Shown here: piece by piece, positions 37,185 through 45,339 of the stretch | How the letters are laid out: each line of letters starts with the position of its first letter | Position numbering within the stretch: the stretch's first letter is position 1 | From: Altibacter sp. | GTDB lineage: Bacteria > Bacteroidota > Bacteroidia > Flavobacteriales > Flavobacteriaceae | Assembly (NCBI GenBank): GCA_002696485.1 | Contig: NZTP01000029.1 | Coordinates: 1-63,285, forward strand | Length of the DNA stretch: 63,285 nt | Reading direction: 5' to 3' | Position numbers and translations under genes: made by a program | The notes under the pieces: generated by a model | Told to the model about the DNA's origin: nothing | What the model saw: the letters and a program-made list of their open reading frames with translations, nothing else | Database searches by the model: none

Positions 37185-37962
37185 ACAGGAAACACTTTCA
37201 GTTACTCTTATACAAACAAATCTTCATTGGGAAGATGCGCAGGCCAATCGCGACATGTTTTCCAAGAAGATAGAAAACATATCACAAGCAACCGATCTTA
37301 TCGTTCTGCCAGAAATGTTTTCAACTGGATTTTCAATGAGCGCAAAGCTATTGGCAGAACCAAATCACGGGGAAACCCTTCAGTGGATGCAGCAACAGGC
37401 AAAGAAAACCGGGGCAGCCATTACGGGGAGTGTGATCATTTTAGAAAACGGAAATTATTATAACAGATTGTTTTTCGTTCTTTCAAATGGAGACTATAAA
37501 ACATACGATAAAAAACATACGTTCACGCTTGCCAACGAGCATAGAACCTATACGGCAGGGAGTAATCGACTTGTTGTCGACTACAAAGGATTCAGGATTT
37601 GTCCTTTGATCTGTTACGACCTTCGGTTTCCGGTCTGGGCGCGTAATACAGTGGATTATGATGTCCTCCTCTACGTGGCAAATTGGCCGGCCAAACGTAT
37701 TGCCGCATGGGATGCCTTGCTGAAAGCCCGTGCTATTGAGAACATGGCGTATTGCGTTGGGGTAAACAGAGTTGGAGAAGATGGGAACGGACATGTGTAT
37801 ACCGGGCATACCGGGGTCTACGATGTTTTGGGTGCGTCCATGCTGGACACCGAGCCGGAGAAAGAATTCGTGGCAACGCTAACTTTAAAGAAGGAGCATA
37901 TTAAGAAGCATCGTGAACACCTTCAATTCTTACAAGACAGGGATAGCTTTATTCTAACGTAA
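37177..37962 (+). CDS. Omega-amidase / nitrilase-family hydrolase (YafV-like)
   Basis: A 261-residue carbon-nitrogen hydrolase with the complete catalytic triad: E46 (LPEMFSTGF), K112 (YDKKHTF) and C146 (PLICYDLRFP). Sequence is of the YafV/Nit2 omega-amidase type, which hydrolyses alpha-ketoglutaramate or ketosuccinamate formed by glutamine/asparagine transaminases, so it functionally pairs with the aminotransferase at 33062-34201. Translation is likely coupled to the ankyrin gene by the 8-base overlap. Its 3' end overlaps the convergent Ig-like gene by 14 bases. Confidence 0.9.
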   Translation: MNKQETLSVTLIQTNLHWEDAQANRDMFSKKIENISQATDLIVLPEMFSTGFSMSAKLLAEPNHGETLQWMQQQAKKTGAAITGSVIILENGNYYNRLFFVLSNGDYKTYDKKHTFTLANEHRTYTAGSNRLVVDYKGFRICPLICYDLRFPVWARNTVDYDVLLYVANWPAKRIAAWDALLKARAIENMAYCVGVNRVGEDGNGHVYTGHTGVYDVLGASMLDTEPEKEFVATLTLKKEHIKKHREHLQFLQDRDSFILT

Positions 37963-39577
37963 ACGTTTCATTCAGGCTCCAGTTTACAAGAATTTCCAAT
38001 GGAGATGGATAATAGACCACTTTTTCAGGCTGGCGGCGCTCTAAAAAACTCCCGGCGTCCCATTGTCCATTCGCATTTTCATCATAAATAAGCCTAATAT
38101 AATAGATAGCCGGCGAGAGATAGTCGAAATATACCATTTGGTCCTCACCCAGAGGCAATTCGCGAATCACTTGAAATTTATTGCTTACAAGCTGAACAAT
38201 GATGGGCTCCGGAGGAACATTTTGCACCGTAAGTCGAAGAGTTCCATAATCGGACGCTGCTTTTGTACGAACTGAAAACGACAGGCTATCATTTTCTTTT
38301 TCGTAGAAATCGGTGATTGCCCCCGGCAGCACAGCCACACTATAGCTTTCTTCTTCGGTCTTAGGAAAAAAGAGCGCTATTTGATTGTTCTTTCGGTTTA
38401 TGCTCCCTGAAACCGGGATCGGTATAGAATCGCTGTCAATCACAGAAATTTTTTCCATCGTCAAAGAAGATAGCGGTGTATTTGCTTGTAATAGCAAACT
38501 ATCTTGAGGGATCTGTGTACCGGCGTTCAACGCAGTGACAGTGAGCGAATCTTTATATAGATTCTTTAGTCGTAAGGTCAAGGTGTCTGTTACGGACTTG
38601 TTCTTTGCAAGAAATACAAGAGAGTCGCCGGTTATTGAAGGTTTGAACCAATAATGGAGCGTGTCGGTCTTAGTATCTTTATAGATTGTACTTTTAAAAT
38701 CGGAAGGTACTGCGGTTAATAAATCGATGCTGAGACTGTCTATGATGCCTTCAAAACCAAAAATGATGTGTTGCTTCGATTCGTGCTTAGGACGTTCCAT
38801 ACGATACGAAGGAACCTCCTTGAACAAACGCAGCGTATAGGATGTATCTTTAGGAATATGGATCGTAGTATCTACAAACCCTATCTTATCACTTTTAGGC
38901 TGAAAAATATAGTCGTTGTTACTGTCTTTCAGAGCCAGTAGGATGTAATTTCCCTCTTTTACATTCGTAAGTTCAAAAGTATTGGTGCTGTCTCTCGTGG
39001 TGGTAATGTACATCGGTTTTTCTGAAAAGATCAGCGAATCCTTAAATGCCTCGTTTGCTTCATACAGCAATACGGTAATAGGGGTTTCTGCCTTTCCCAA
39101 TAGGACATCCTCCACTTTTCCTGAAACAGTTAAACTATCAATATAAGAACCCGTAGAAAAGACATATTTATAATAATCGAAGGCGTTTTCTTCATTGTTG
39201 TCCACAATACTTTTTCCAAAATTAATGGAATAGGTTGTGTTCTCAAGCAGGGTGTCGCTAAGTGTTATCTTTATGTATTTTGAGGTACTTAGCGGAGAAA
39301 TAATAGGTTGGTATTTTAAAGGTGGCGAGATGATGAGGTTCTTCTGAAGGTCCTTTAGTTTTATATATTCATCAAAATAGATCCTAATTTCCTTTTCTGA
39401 AAAGTTGGTCGTAAAATTTTCGGGAACCGCTCGTAACAGAACAGGAGGGATGGTGTCCTTAGCACCCCCTGAAGGAGTTCCTTTTTTCGCACACTGCACA
39501 AATGAGAGCAGAAATAGCATAAGGATGGGAATGTAGAGCAGGCGGTGTTTCACACAGATGAAATTATAGCAAGACAA
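37949..39577 (-). CDS. Ig-like (Big_5-type) lipoprotein
   Basis: A 542-residue lipoprotein: signal peptide ending LLSFVQC (C29), then KKGTPSGGAKDTIPPVL, a lead-in typical of a conserved Bacteroidota family with an N-terminal Big_5/SbsA Ig-like domain (FSEKEIRIYFDEYIKLKDL). The rest is a series of beta-rich segments (IDSLTVSGKVED, then carboxypeptidase-regulatory-like LLALKDSNNDYIFQPKSD). It is probably anchored to a membrane and exported. Function unknown. The 3' end overlaps the convergent omega-amidase gene. Confidence 0.78.
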   Translation of the reverse strand: MSCYNFICVKHRLLYIPILMLFLLSFVQCAKKGTPSGGAKDTIPPVLLRAVPENFTTNFSEKEIRIYFDEYIKLKDLQKNLIISPPLKYQPIISPLSTSKYIKITLSDTLLENTTYSINFGKSIVDNNEENAFDYYKYVFSTGSYIDSLTVSGKVEDVLLGKAETPITVLLYEANEAFKDSLIFSEKPMYITTTRDSTNTFELTNVKEGNYILLALKDSNNDYIFQPKSDKIGFVDTTIHIPKDTSYTLRLFKEVPSYRMERPKHESKQHIIFGFEGIIDSLSIDLLTAVPSDFKSTIYKDTKTDTLHYWFKPSITGDSLVFLAKNKSVTDTLTLRLKNLYKDSLTVTALNAGTQIPQDSLLLQANTPLSSLTMEKISVIDSDSIPIPVSGSINRKNNQIALFFPKTEEESYSVAVLPGAITDFYEKENDSLSFSVRTKAASDYGTLRLTVQNVPPEPIIVQLVSNKFQVIRELPLGEDQMVYFDYLSPAIYYIRLIYDENANGQWDAGSFLERRQPEKVVYYPSPLEILVNWSLNETFTLE

Positions 39578-39589
39578 AAATAGGTATTT

Positions 39590-40252
39590 TTATGCGATGG
39601 CAATGGTTGCCACGCTAAGTTTCACCCCCGACCCCTTCAGTAGTACTTCGCCACAACGTTCCAAGGTCGCACCTGTGGTAACAATATCATCGACCAACAG
39701 AATGTGTTTGTTAGCAAGTGCTTCGGTGTTTTTAACGGTAAAGACGGCTTCGCTACCAAAGCGTGTGAATCGTTGTTTAAAAACCTGCGAGTTGGTTTTA
39801 GAGCGTTTTAATAAAATATCGTCCCGATAAGGGATCTGTAAGGAAGATGCGATCGCTTTCCCGAACCCTGCCACCTGGTTATACCCCCTTTTTCGCAATT
39901 TTTGCTTATGGAGAGGAACGGGAATCACCATATCGACAGAATTGTAAGCTTCAATTTCACTAAGCTCGGCTCCAAGCCAGAGACCAAAATAGGAGCTAAT
40001 CTCCTGTTGCCCTCTATATTTCAATTGGTGAAGAATTTCCTGTGTGCTTCCTCTTTTCTCGAATTTCAAAAGGGCGGTGGCTTGCTCCAAGGGGATGCGA
40101 CCATAGAAAACGTTCTTCATGGTGGGGTCTTCACTACGATGGTGACATGCCAGCGGCAGGCTATGTAAACATTGGACACAAAGGATCTTTTCGGCCTTTA
40201 AAAGTGTGTTTTTGCAGGCAGCACAAACCTTTGGAAACAAGAGATTTAACAT
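39590..40252 (-). CDS. comF: ComF family phosphoribosyltransferase-like protein
   Basis: A 220-residue ComF protein: N-terminal zinc finger C10-x2-C13...C25-x2-C28, then a PRTase-type I fold with the PRPP loop LLVDDIVTTGA (186-196) and the conserved IPVPLHKQKLRKRGYNQ block. In naturally competent bacteria ComF/GntX proteins assist DNA uptake; in Bacteroidota the role is not established. It is 12 bases upstream of the Ig-like lipoprotein gene and divergent from the coiled-coil gene at 40341. Confidence 0.88.
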   Translation of the reverse strand: MLNLLFPKVCAACKNTLLKAEKILCVQCLHSLPLACHHRSEDPTMKNVFYGRIPLEQATALLKFEKRGSTQEILHQLKYRGQQEISSYFGLWLGAELSEIEAYNSVDMVIPVPLHKQKLRKRGYNQVAGFGKAIASSLQIPYRDDILLKRSKTNSQVFKQRFTRFGSEAVFTVKNTEALANKHILLVDDIVTTGATLERCGEVLLKGSGVKLSVATIAIA

Positions 40253-40340
40253 ATTTTAATATATTTTACCATTTCGTAAACGTTTCGGTGTTGTTTCTCG
40301 TAGTACTTTTACCCCCTAAATCTATTATAAACCATACATT

Positions 40341-41222
40341 ATGACCACAGAAACCAATAGCACTAAATTTAAAGTTTTAATTGGTGTACTTTCTGCATTA
40401 TTAATCGCTTTGGCTGTTTACACAGTTACCCTTTACAACGATAGTAAAAATACGGTAACCGGGCTAGAGAAACAAAAGGTAGAAATTGAAACAGAACTGG
40501 AAGAGCTTATCGCTAATTACGATGAGATCATTCAAGACAACGAACTTAAGGACAAAGATCTGTTAGCGGCCCGTGCCAGGATCGAGGTCTTACTTGATTC
40601 AGTGAAAGGAATGGAAGCCAATGTTGGCTTGATCGAGCGGTATAAAGCTGAGGTAGGCAGACTTAAGGAAGAGCGCAAGATGTTATTTAAAAGAGCTGAT
40701 AGCTTAATTGCGGCCAATCAAATGCTCGCAATGGAACGCGACAGCACCAACGTAGTACTCAGCAATACTATTAAAGTGGTAGATTCTGTAAATGAAAAGA
40801 ATGTTGCCATGGCTGAAACCATTAAAAAAGGATCTGTCGTTAACGCGGTAGACCTTCGCGGAGAAGCCGTGATCGTGCGAAGTAGCGGTAAAGTAGTGGA
40901 TACAAGAAGATCAAGTCGTGCCGATAAAGTACGTGCATGCTTCACATTGACGCCCAATCCAATTGCTGAAAGAGGGGACCGAACTTTATATGTTCAGGTG
41001 ATCAATCCGCGAAACAATTTATTAGGTAAAAAAGCTACGCTAGAATTTGAGAACGGAATGCTGAACTATAGTGAAAGCACCAAGGTTTTTTATGAGAATG
41101 AAGAATTGGACGTGTGTGTTTTAGTGGATGCCACCGAAGCAGATCTTATTGAGGGACGCTATGTGATCAATGTTTTTGACGGTCCAAAACAAGTGGCAAC
41201 GACCACCATGGAGCTTAAGTAA
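40341..41222 (+). CDS. Membrane-anchored coiled-coil protein
   Basis: A 293-residue protein with a short cytosolic N terminus, one membrane segment (about 12-32: VLIGVLSALLIALAVYTVTLY), a long coiled coil (35-170, heptads with KQKVEIETELEELI and RYKAEVGRLKEERKML) and a C-terminal beta domain of about 110 residues (DKVRACFTLTPNPIAERGDRTLYVQV...). Such proteins in Flavobacteriaceae are sometimes labelled chromosome-partitioning proteins without support. A strong terminator follows. Confidence 0.72.
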   Translation: MTTETNSTKFKVLIGVLSALLIALAVYTVTLYNDSKNTVTGLEKQKVEIETELEELIANYDEIIQDNELKDKDLLAARARIEVLLDSVKGMEANVGLIERYKAEVGRLKEERKMLFKRADSLIAANQMLAMERDSTNVVLSNTIKVVDSVNEKNVAMAETIKKGSVVNAVDLRGEAVIVRSSGKVVDTRRSSRADKVRACFTLTPNPIAERGDRTLYVQVINPRNNLLGKKATLEFENGMLNYSESTKVFYENEELDVCVLVDATEADLIEGRYVINVFDGPKQVATTTMELK

Positions 41223-41247
41223 AAAAAATTGATTTAAAAAAGAGAAG

Positions 41248-41277
41248 CCGCTACGATGTTATCGTAGCGGTTTTTTT
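41248..41277 (+). terminator. Intrinsic terminator of the coiled-coil gene
   Basis: CCGCTACGAT (41248-41257) and ATCGTAGCGG (41261-41270) form a perfect 10-bp stem with a 3-base loop, followed by seven T residues. The end of the T-run is also the start of the glyS -7 box. Confidence 0.9.
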
Positions 41278-41284
41278 ATTTTTG
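41277..41284 (+). promoter_or_regulatory. -7 box of glyS, abutting the terminator
   Basis: TATTTTTG matches TAnnTTTG. Only 4 bases separate it from the glyS ATG at 41289, so transcription would begin about at the start codon and give a leaderless mRNA. The -33 region would fall in the terminator stem, where no TTTG is found. Confidence 0.5.
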
Positions 41285-41288
41285 CGCT

Positions 41289-42824
41289 ATGGCAAACAAC
41301 GAAGATCAATTTAAAAAAGTAATCTCGCACGCAAAGGAATACGGATTCATATTTGCGTCCAGTGAGATTTATGACGGCTTGAGCGCGGTATACGATTATG
41401 CCCAAAATGGTGTCGAACTAAAAAAGAACATCCGTGAATATTGGTGGCGAAGCATGGTGTACTTGCACCAAAACATTGTTGGTATCGATGCTGCAATCTT
41501 GATGCATCCTACTACCTGGAAGGCCTCCGGTCACGTTGATGCCTTCAACGACCCGCTTATCGACAATAAAGATTCTAAAAAGAGATATCGCGCCGATGTT
41601 TTGATCGAAGATTATGCCGAAAAATTGAATCAGAAGGCGGAGAAGGAAATTGAAAAGGCCCGAAACCGATTTGGGGAGAGCTTTGATGAAGCGCAGTTTG
41701 TGACAACGAATGATAGGGTGATACGTTACAGAACCGAACAACGACAGATTCTGGAGCGAATGGCACGTTCTTTGGCGTCTGAAAATCTTGCCGATGTAAA
41801 GGCTCTTATAGAGGAACTGGGCATAGCCGATCCCGATACAGGAAGTAAGAACTGGACCGAAGTGCGACAATTTAACCTCATGTTTGGAACAAAATTAGGA
41901 GCCTCTGCAGAGAGTGCAACAGATTTATATCTTAGACCGGAAACAGCCCAAGGAATCTTTGTGAATTTCTTGAATGTCCAAAAATCGGGAAGGATGAAGA
42001 TCCCATTTGGAATTGCTCAAACAGGAAAGGCTTTTAGGAATGAGATTGTCGCAAGACAGTTTATCTTCAGAATGCGGGAATTTGAGCAAATGGAGATGCA
42101 ATTTTTCGTACGTCCTGGAGAGGAGATGAAATGGTACGAATACTGGAAAGAGACTCGATTGAAATGGCACCTTTCATTAGGTTTGGGAGCCGAAAACTAT
42201 CGCTTTCACGACCATGAGAAATTGGCGCACTATGCCAATGCTGCAGCCGATATTGAATTTAACTTTCCATTCGGGTTCAAGGAATTGGAGGGAATTCATT
42301 CCAGGACCGATTTCGACTTGAAAGCACATGAAGAATATAGTGGAAAGAAATTACAATTCTTCGATCCCGAGCTTAACAAGAATTATACACCCTATGTAGT
42401 AGAAACGTCTATAGGCTTGGATCGCATGTTCTTAGCAGTACTAAGTACGGCATTGCAGGAAGAAACTTTAGAGGATGGAAGCACCCGTACGGTACTAAAG
42501 ATTCCTTCTATTCTAGCTCCCGTAAAAGCAGCAGTATTACCCCTATTAAAAAAGGAAGGTCTTCCTGAAATTGCGCAGTCCATTATTGATACGTTACAAT
42601 GGGACTATAATGTCGTGTATGATGAGAAAGACGCAGTAGGCCGCCGTTACAGAAGGCAGGATGCCGCAGGGACCCCTTTTTGTATCACCGTAGATCATCA
42701 AACAAAAGAGGATGAAACCGTAACGATTCGTTACAGGGATTCCATGGAACAAGAACGCATTGCTATTTCAGATATTTCAGAAAAAATACATAGCAGCATT
42801 TCATATAAGGCTTGGCTACAATAA
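41289..42824 (+). CDS. glyS: Glycine--tRNA ligase (alpha2 type)
   Basis: A 511-residue class II aminoacyl-tRNA synthetase of the homodimeric (eukaryote/archaea-like) GlyRS type that charges tRNA-Gly. Class II motifs are visible: motif 1 around the YLRPETAQGIFVNF segment, motif 2 in FRNEIVARQFIFRMREFEQMEMQF with the FR..E loop, and motif 3 in VVETSIGLDRMF. The C-terminal anticodon-binding domain follows (LAPVKAAVLPL). Length is normal for this form, in contrast to the alpha2beta2 enzyme of proteobacteria. Confidence 0.95.
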   Translation: MANNEDQFKKVISHAKEYGFIFASSEIYDGLSAVYDYAQNGVELKKNIREYWWRSMVYLHQNIVGIDAAILMHPTTWKASGHVDAFNDPLIDNKDSKKRYRADVLIEDYAEKLNQKAEKEIEKARNRFGESFDEAQFVTTNDRVIRYRTEQRQILERMARSLASENLADVKALIEELGIADPDTGSKNWTEVRQFNLMFGTKLGASAESATDLYLRPETAQGIFVNFLNVQKSGRMKIPFGIAQTGKAFRNEIVARQFIFRMREFEQMEMQFFVRPGEEMKWYEYWKETRLKWHLSLGLGAENYRFHDHEKLAHYANAAADIEFNFPFGFKELEGIHSRTDFDLKAHEEYSGKKLQFFDPELNKNYTPYVVETSIGLDRMFLAVLSTALQEETLEDGSTRTVLKIPSILAPVKAAVLPLLKKEGLPEIAQSIIDTLQWDYNVVYDEKDAVGRRYRRQDAAGTPFCITVDHQTKEDETVTIRYRDSMEQERIAISDISEKIHSSISYKAWLQ

Positions 42825-42827
42825 AAT

Positions 42828-42847
42828 AGAGAAGGTTTCTCTTTTTT
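42828..42847 (+). terminator. Intrinsic terminator of glyS
   Basis: AGAGAA (42828-42833) and TTCTCT (42837-42842) pair around a GGT loop and run into six T residues. The stem is short but placed 3 bases after the glyS stop. Confidence 0.6.
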
Positions 42848-42911
42848 AAAAGCGGCGGAATGACTATTTTTATGAACTTTTTAACGTTTATAAATTAAAA
42901 AAATCATTCTA

Positions 42912-45071
42912 ATGAAACTAAAAAATTATTTTTTTGTACTGCTAATGGCGGCATGTACACTATCCGTAACTGCGCAGGATACGGGGAATTCGGGACCTAC
43001 CGATTCAGGATTTTTAGCAGATCCGATACTTGTTCCTAGCATCGCAAAGCAAATGAGCGACGGAACCTTTATTGCTGCAGACAATACACCTAAAGAGGGT
43101 CGTCCTAAAAGACAGTATGGTAATAGCGTAGTACCCGGAAAAGGATCTATGGGTCCGGATCCCGTTGTTCAAACTACTCCGGCAACCCGTGATACACGTG
43201 CTCCTTTACTCGTTTTCGAAGCAGACATTTCACAAGCTACACCATCTGATCCTACCGGTGCCGTAGGGCCAAATCATTACGTAGCTGCGTGGAATACAGC
43301 ATTTAGAATTTTTGATAAGGCCGGTAACCCTTTAACGCCGGAGGCATCATTAGCTACTATCTTTCCCGGAAATGCAATTGGAGATCCTATTGTCTTATAT
43401 GATGAAATGGCCGACCGTTTTCTTATTACCGAATTCGATGCCTCTCCAAACGGTTTCAACGTAGCTGTATCTCAAGGACCGGACCCGGTAAATGATGGTT
43501 GGTATGTGTATACTACGGGATTTGGGACTGGAAGTTTTCCTGATTATACAAAATTTTCGGTTTGGCCTGATGGCTATTACGTAACTGCCAATATCGGGAC
43601 ACGTAGAGTGTTTGCAGTAGAGCGAGAGGAAATGTTGGAAGGAAATCCTGCACAATTTCAAAGTTTTCAATTAGGAGGTATTGTGACAAGTGGTTTCTTC
43701 AGTCCTCAAGGTTTTCACCACACAGGGGGCTCACATCCCGAACCCGGAAACTTCAATGTGGTTTATTTGCAAGATGATGCCTGGGCTGGTGTTGGTGACG
43801 ACCATTTAAAGATATGGACTATAAATGTAGATTGGGATACACCGGGGAATTCAACTATTTCTGCTCCTCAAGAATTGACTACAGCAGATTTTATTAGTGT
43901 TTTTGATGGGGGATCTTTCTCAAATTTAAGTCAGCCTTCCGGACCCGATATCGATGCCTTACAGGCTACAATTATGAATCAAGCCCAATATCGTCAATTT
44001 GACGGGTATAACTCTGTTGTATTTAATTTTGTAGTAGATACAGATCCTACTGCCGGGGAATTAGCCGGGATTCGATGGTATGAATTGCGTCAAACAGAGT
44101 CCGGGATGCCTTGGACGATACATCAAGAAGGTACTTACATAACTCCAACTGCCGGGAGACATGCTTTTGCAGGAAGTATGGCAATGGATATTTACGGAAA
44201 TATCGGATTGGGATACAGCTCGGTTAGTACGGCCCAAAGTGTTTCGGTTCGGTATACGGGTCGTTTACAAGGAGATGCTTTAGGAACAATGACCTTTGCC
44301 GAAGGTTTAATTGGACAGGGATCAGGGAACAATAACAACCTTCGCTATGCAGATTATACACATTTAACCGTAGATCCATCCAATGCAAGAGATTTTTGGT
44401 TTATTGACGAGTATTTTAATTCGAACCGAAGAGATATCGTAGGAGCTTTCAATTTGGAAAATACCTTGCCGGCTAATGACGTTGCAATTGTCAATATTAC
44501 ACCGGATAGCGGAGAGTTAAGTAATGCCGAAGATATTACTGTAACCATTAAAAATTACGGTACTGCGACACAAACGAATATTCCTGTAACCTACAGCGTG
44601 GATGGAGGAACTTTGGTGAGTGAGACCTATACAGGCTCCATTGCCGCCGGTGCAACAGACACATATACGTTTACAGTTCCGGCCGATCTTTCTATTGAAA
44701 ATCAGCTGTATCGTATTGAAACCAATACAAATTTAGCGGGAGATAACTTTACCGATAATGATTACTATGCAGAGAATGTTCGTAACGAAGTGCTATTATC
44801 TGTCTCCGATCTTGAAATCGCAAATGCTGAAATGATTATTTCTTCTACAGATAATAAGAGATTTGAGATCGTATTGAACACATCATATGGTGATGTATTG
44901 CCAATTAGTGTGTATGATATTAACGGAAAAATTCTAGTATTCAATAATTTAGTGAATCAGGGTAACAAATTTACATACGATCTTGACATGTCTTATGTTG
45001 CTAGTGGTGTGTATCTTGTAAAAATGGGAAGCGGATCTTTCGAAAAATCTGCAAAAATTATTGTGAAGTAA
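42912..45071 (+). CDS. T9SS-secreted protein with CARDB-like domain
   Basis: A 719-residue exported protein: signal peptide (YFFVLLMAACTLSVTAQ), a large conserved N-terminal region (about 95-500; SDPTGAVGPNHYVAAWNT, DYTKFSVWPDGYYVT, VYLQDDAWAGVGDDHLKIW), a CARDB-like module (LSNAEDITVTIKNYGTA) and a C-terminal T9SS sorting domain (VYDINGKILVFNN, MSYVASGVYLVKM, KSAKIIVK). Its N-terminal region recurs in the next gene, so the two arose by tandem duplication. The surface or extracellular role is unknown. Confidence 0.82.
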   Translation: MKLKNYFFVLLMAACTLSVTAQDTGNSGPTDSGFLADPILVPSIAKQMSDGTFIAADNTPKEGRPKRQYGNSVVPGKGSMGPDPVVQTTPATRDTRAPLLVFEADISQATPSDPTGAVGPNHYVAAWNTAFRIFDKAGNPLTPEASLATIFPGNAIGDPIVLYDEMADRFLITEFDASPNGFNVAVSQGPDPVNDGWYVYTTGFGTGSFPDYTKFSVWPDGYYVTANIGTRRVFAVEREEMLEGNPAQFQSFQLGGIVTSGFFSPQGFHHTGGSHPEPGNFNVVYLQDDAWAGVGDDHLKIWTINVDWDTPGNSTISAPQELTTADFISVFDGGSFSNLSQPSGPDIDALQATIMNQAQYRQFDGYNSVVFNFVVDTDPTAGELAGIRWYELRQTESGMPWTIHQEGTYITPTAGRHAFAGSMAMDIYGNIGLGYSSVSTAQSVSVRYTGRLQGDALGTMTFAEGLIGQGSGNNNNLRYADYTHLTVDPSNARDFWFIDEYFNSNRRDIVGAFNLENTLPANDVAIVNITPDSGELSNAEDITVTIKNYGTATQTNIPVTYSVDGGTLVSETYTGSIAAGATDTYTFTVPADLSIENQLYRIETNTNLAGDNFTDNDYYAENVRNEVLLSVSDLEIANAEMIISSTDNKRFEIVLNTSYGDVLPISVYDINGKILVFNNLVNQGNKFTYDLDMSYVASGVYLVKMGSGSFEKSAKIIVK

Positions 45072-45101
45072 TCTATCCCTCACAATACCTGATATAATTT
45101 T

Positions 45102-45133
45102 AAAAAGAGCGAAGAAACCCTTCGCTCTTTTTT
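45102..45133 (+). terminator. Intrinsic terminator between the T9SS paralogues
   Basis: AAAAAGAGCGAAG (45102-45114) pairs with CTTCGCTCTTTTT across a 5-base AAACC loop, with an A-tract on one side and a T-tract on the other. It ends the transcript of the first paralogue and shows that the second has its own promoter in the 268-base gap. Confidence 0.85.
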
Positions 45134-45339
45134 ATTCCAAATACCTAAATTTAAATCCATACCGTGCAAGTGATATCAAAAAGCTCTAGTTGATCGATAG
45201 GAAAAAGAAATGATAATACGCTGTAAATAAAGTATTTATGTTTTTATAATTGTAAATTAATTGTATGGAGATTTCAGAAAATGGTAGTATCTTGGTTTCT
45301 TAAACAAATCTTAAAATTGTAATTGTAAAATTTAAAATT

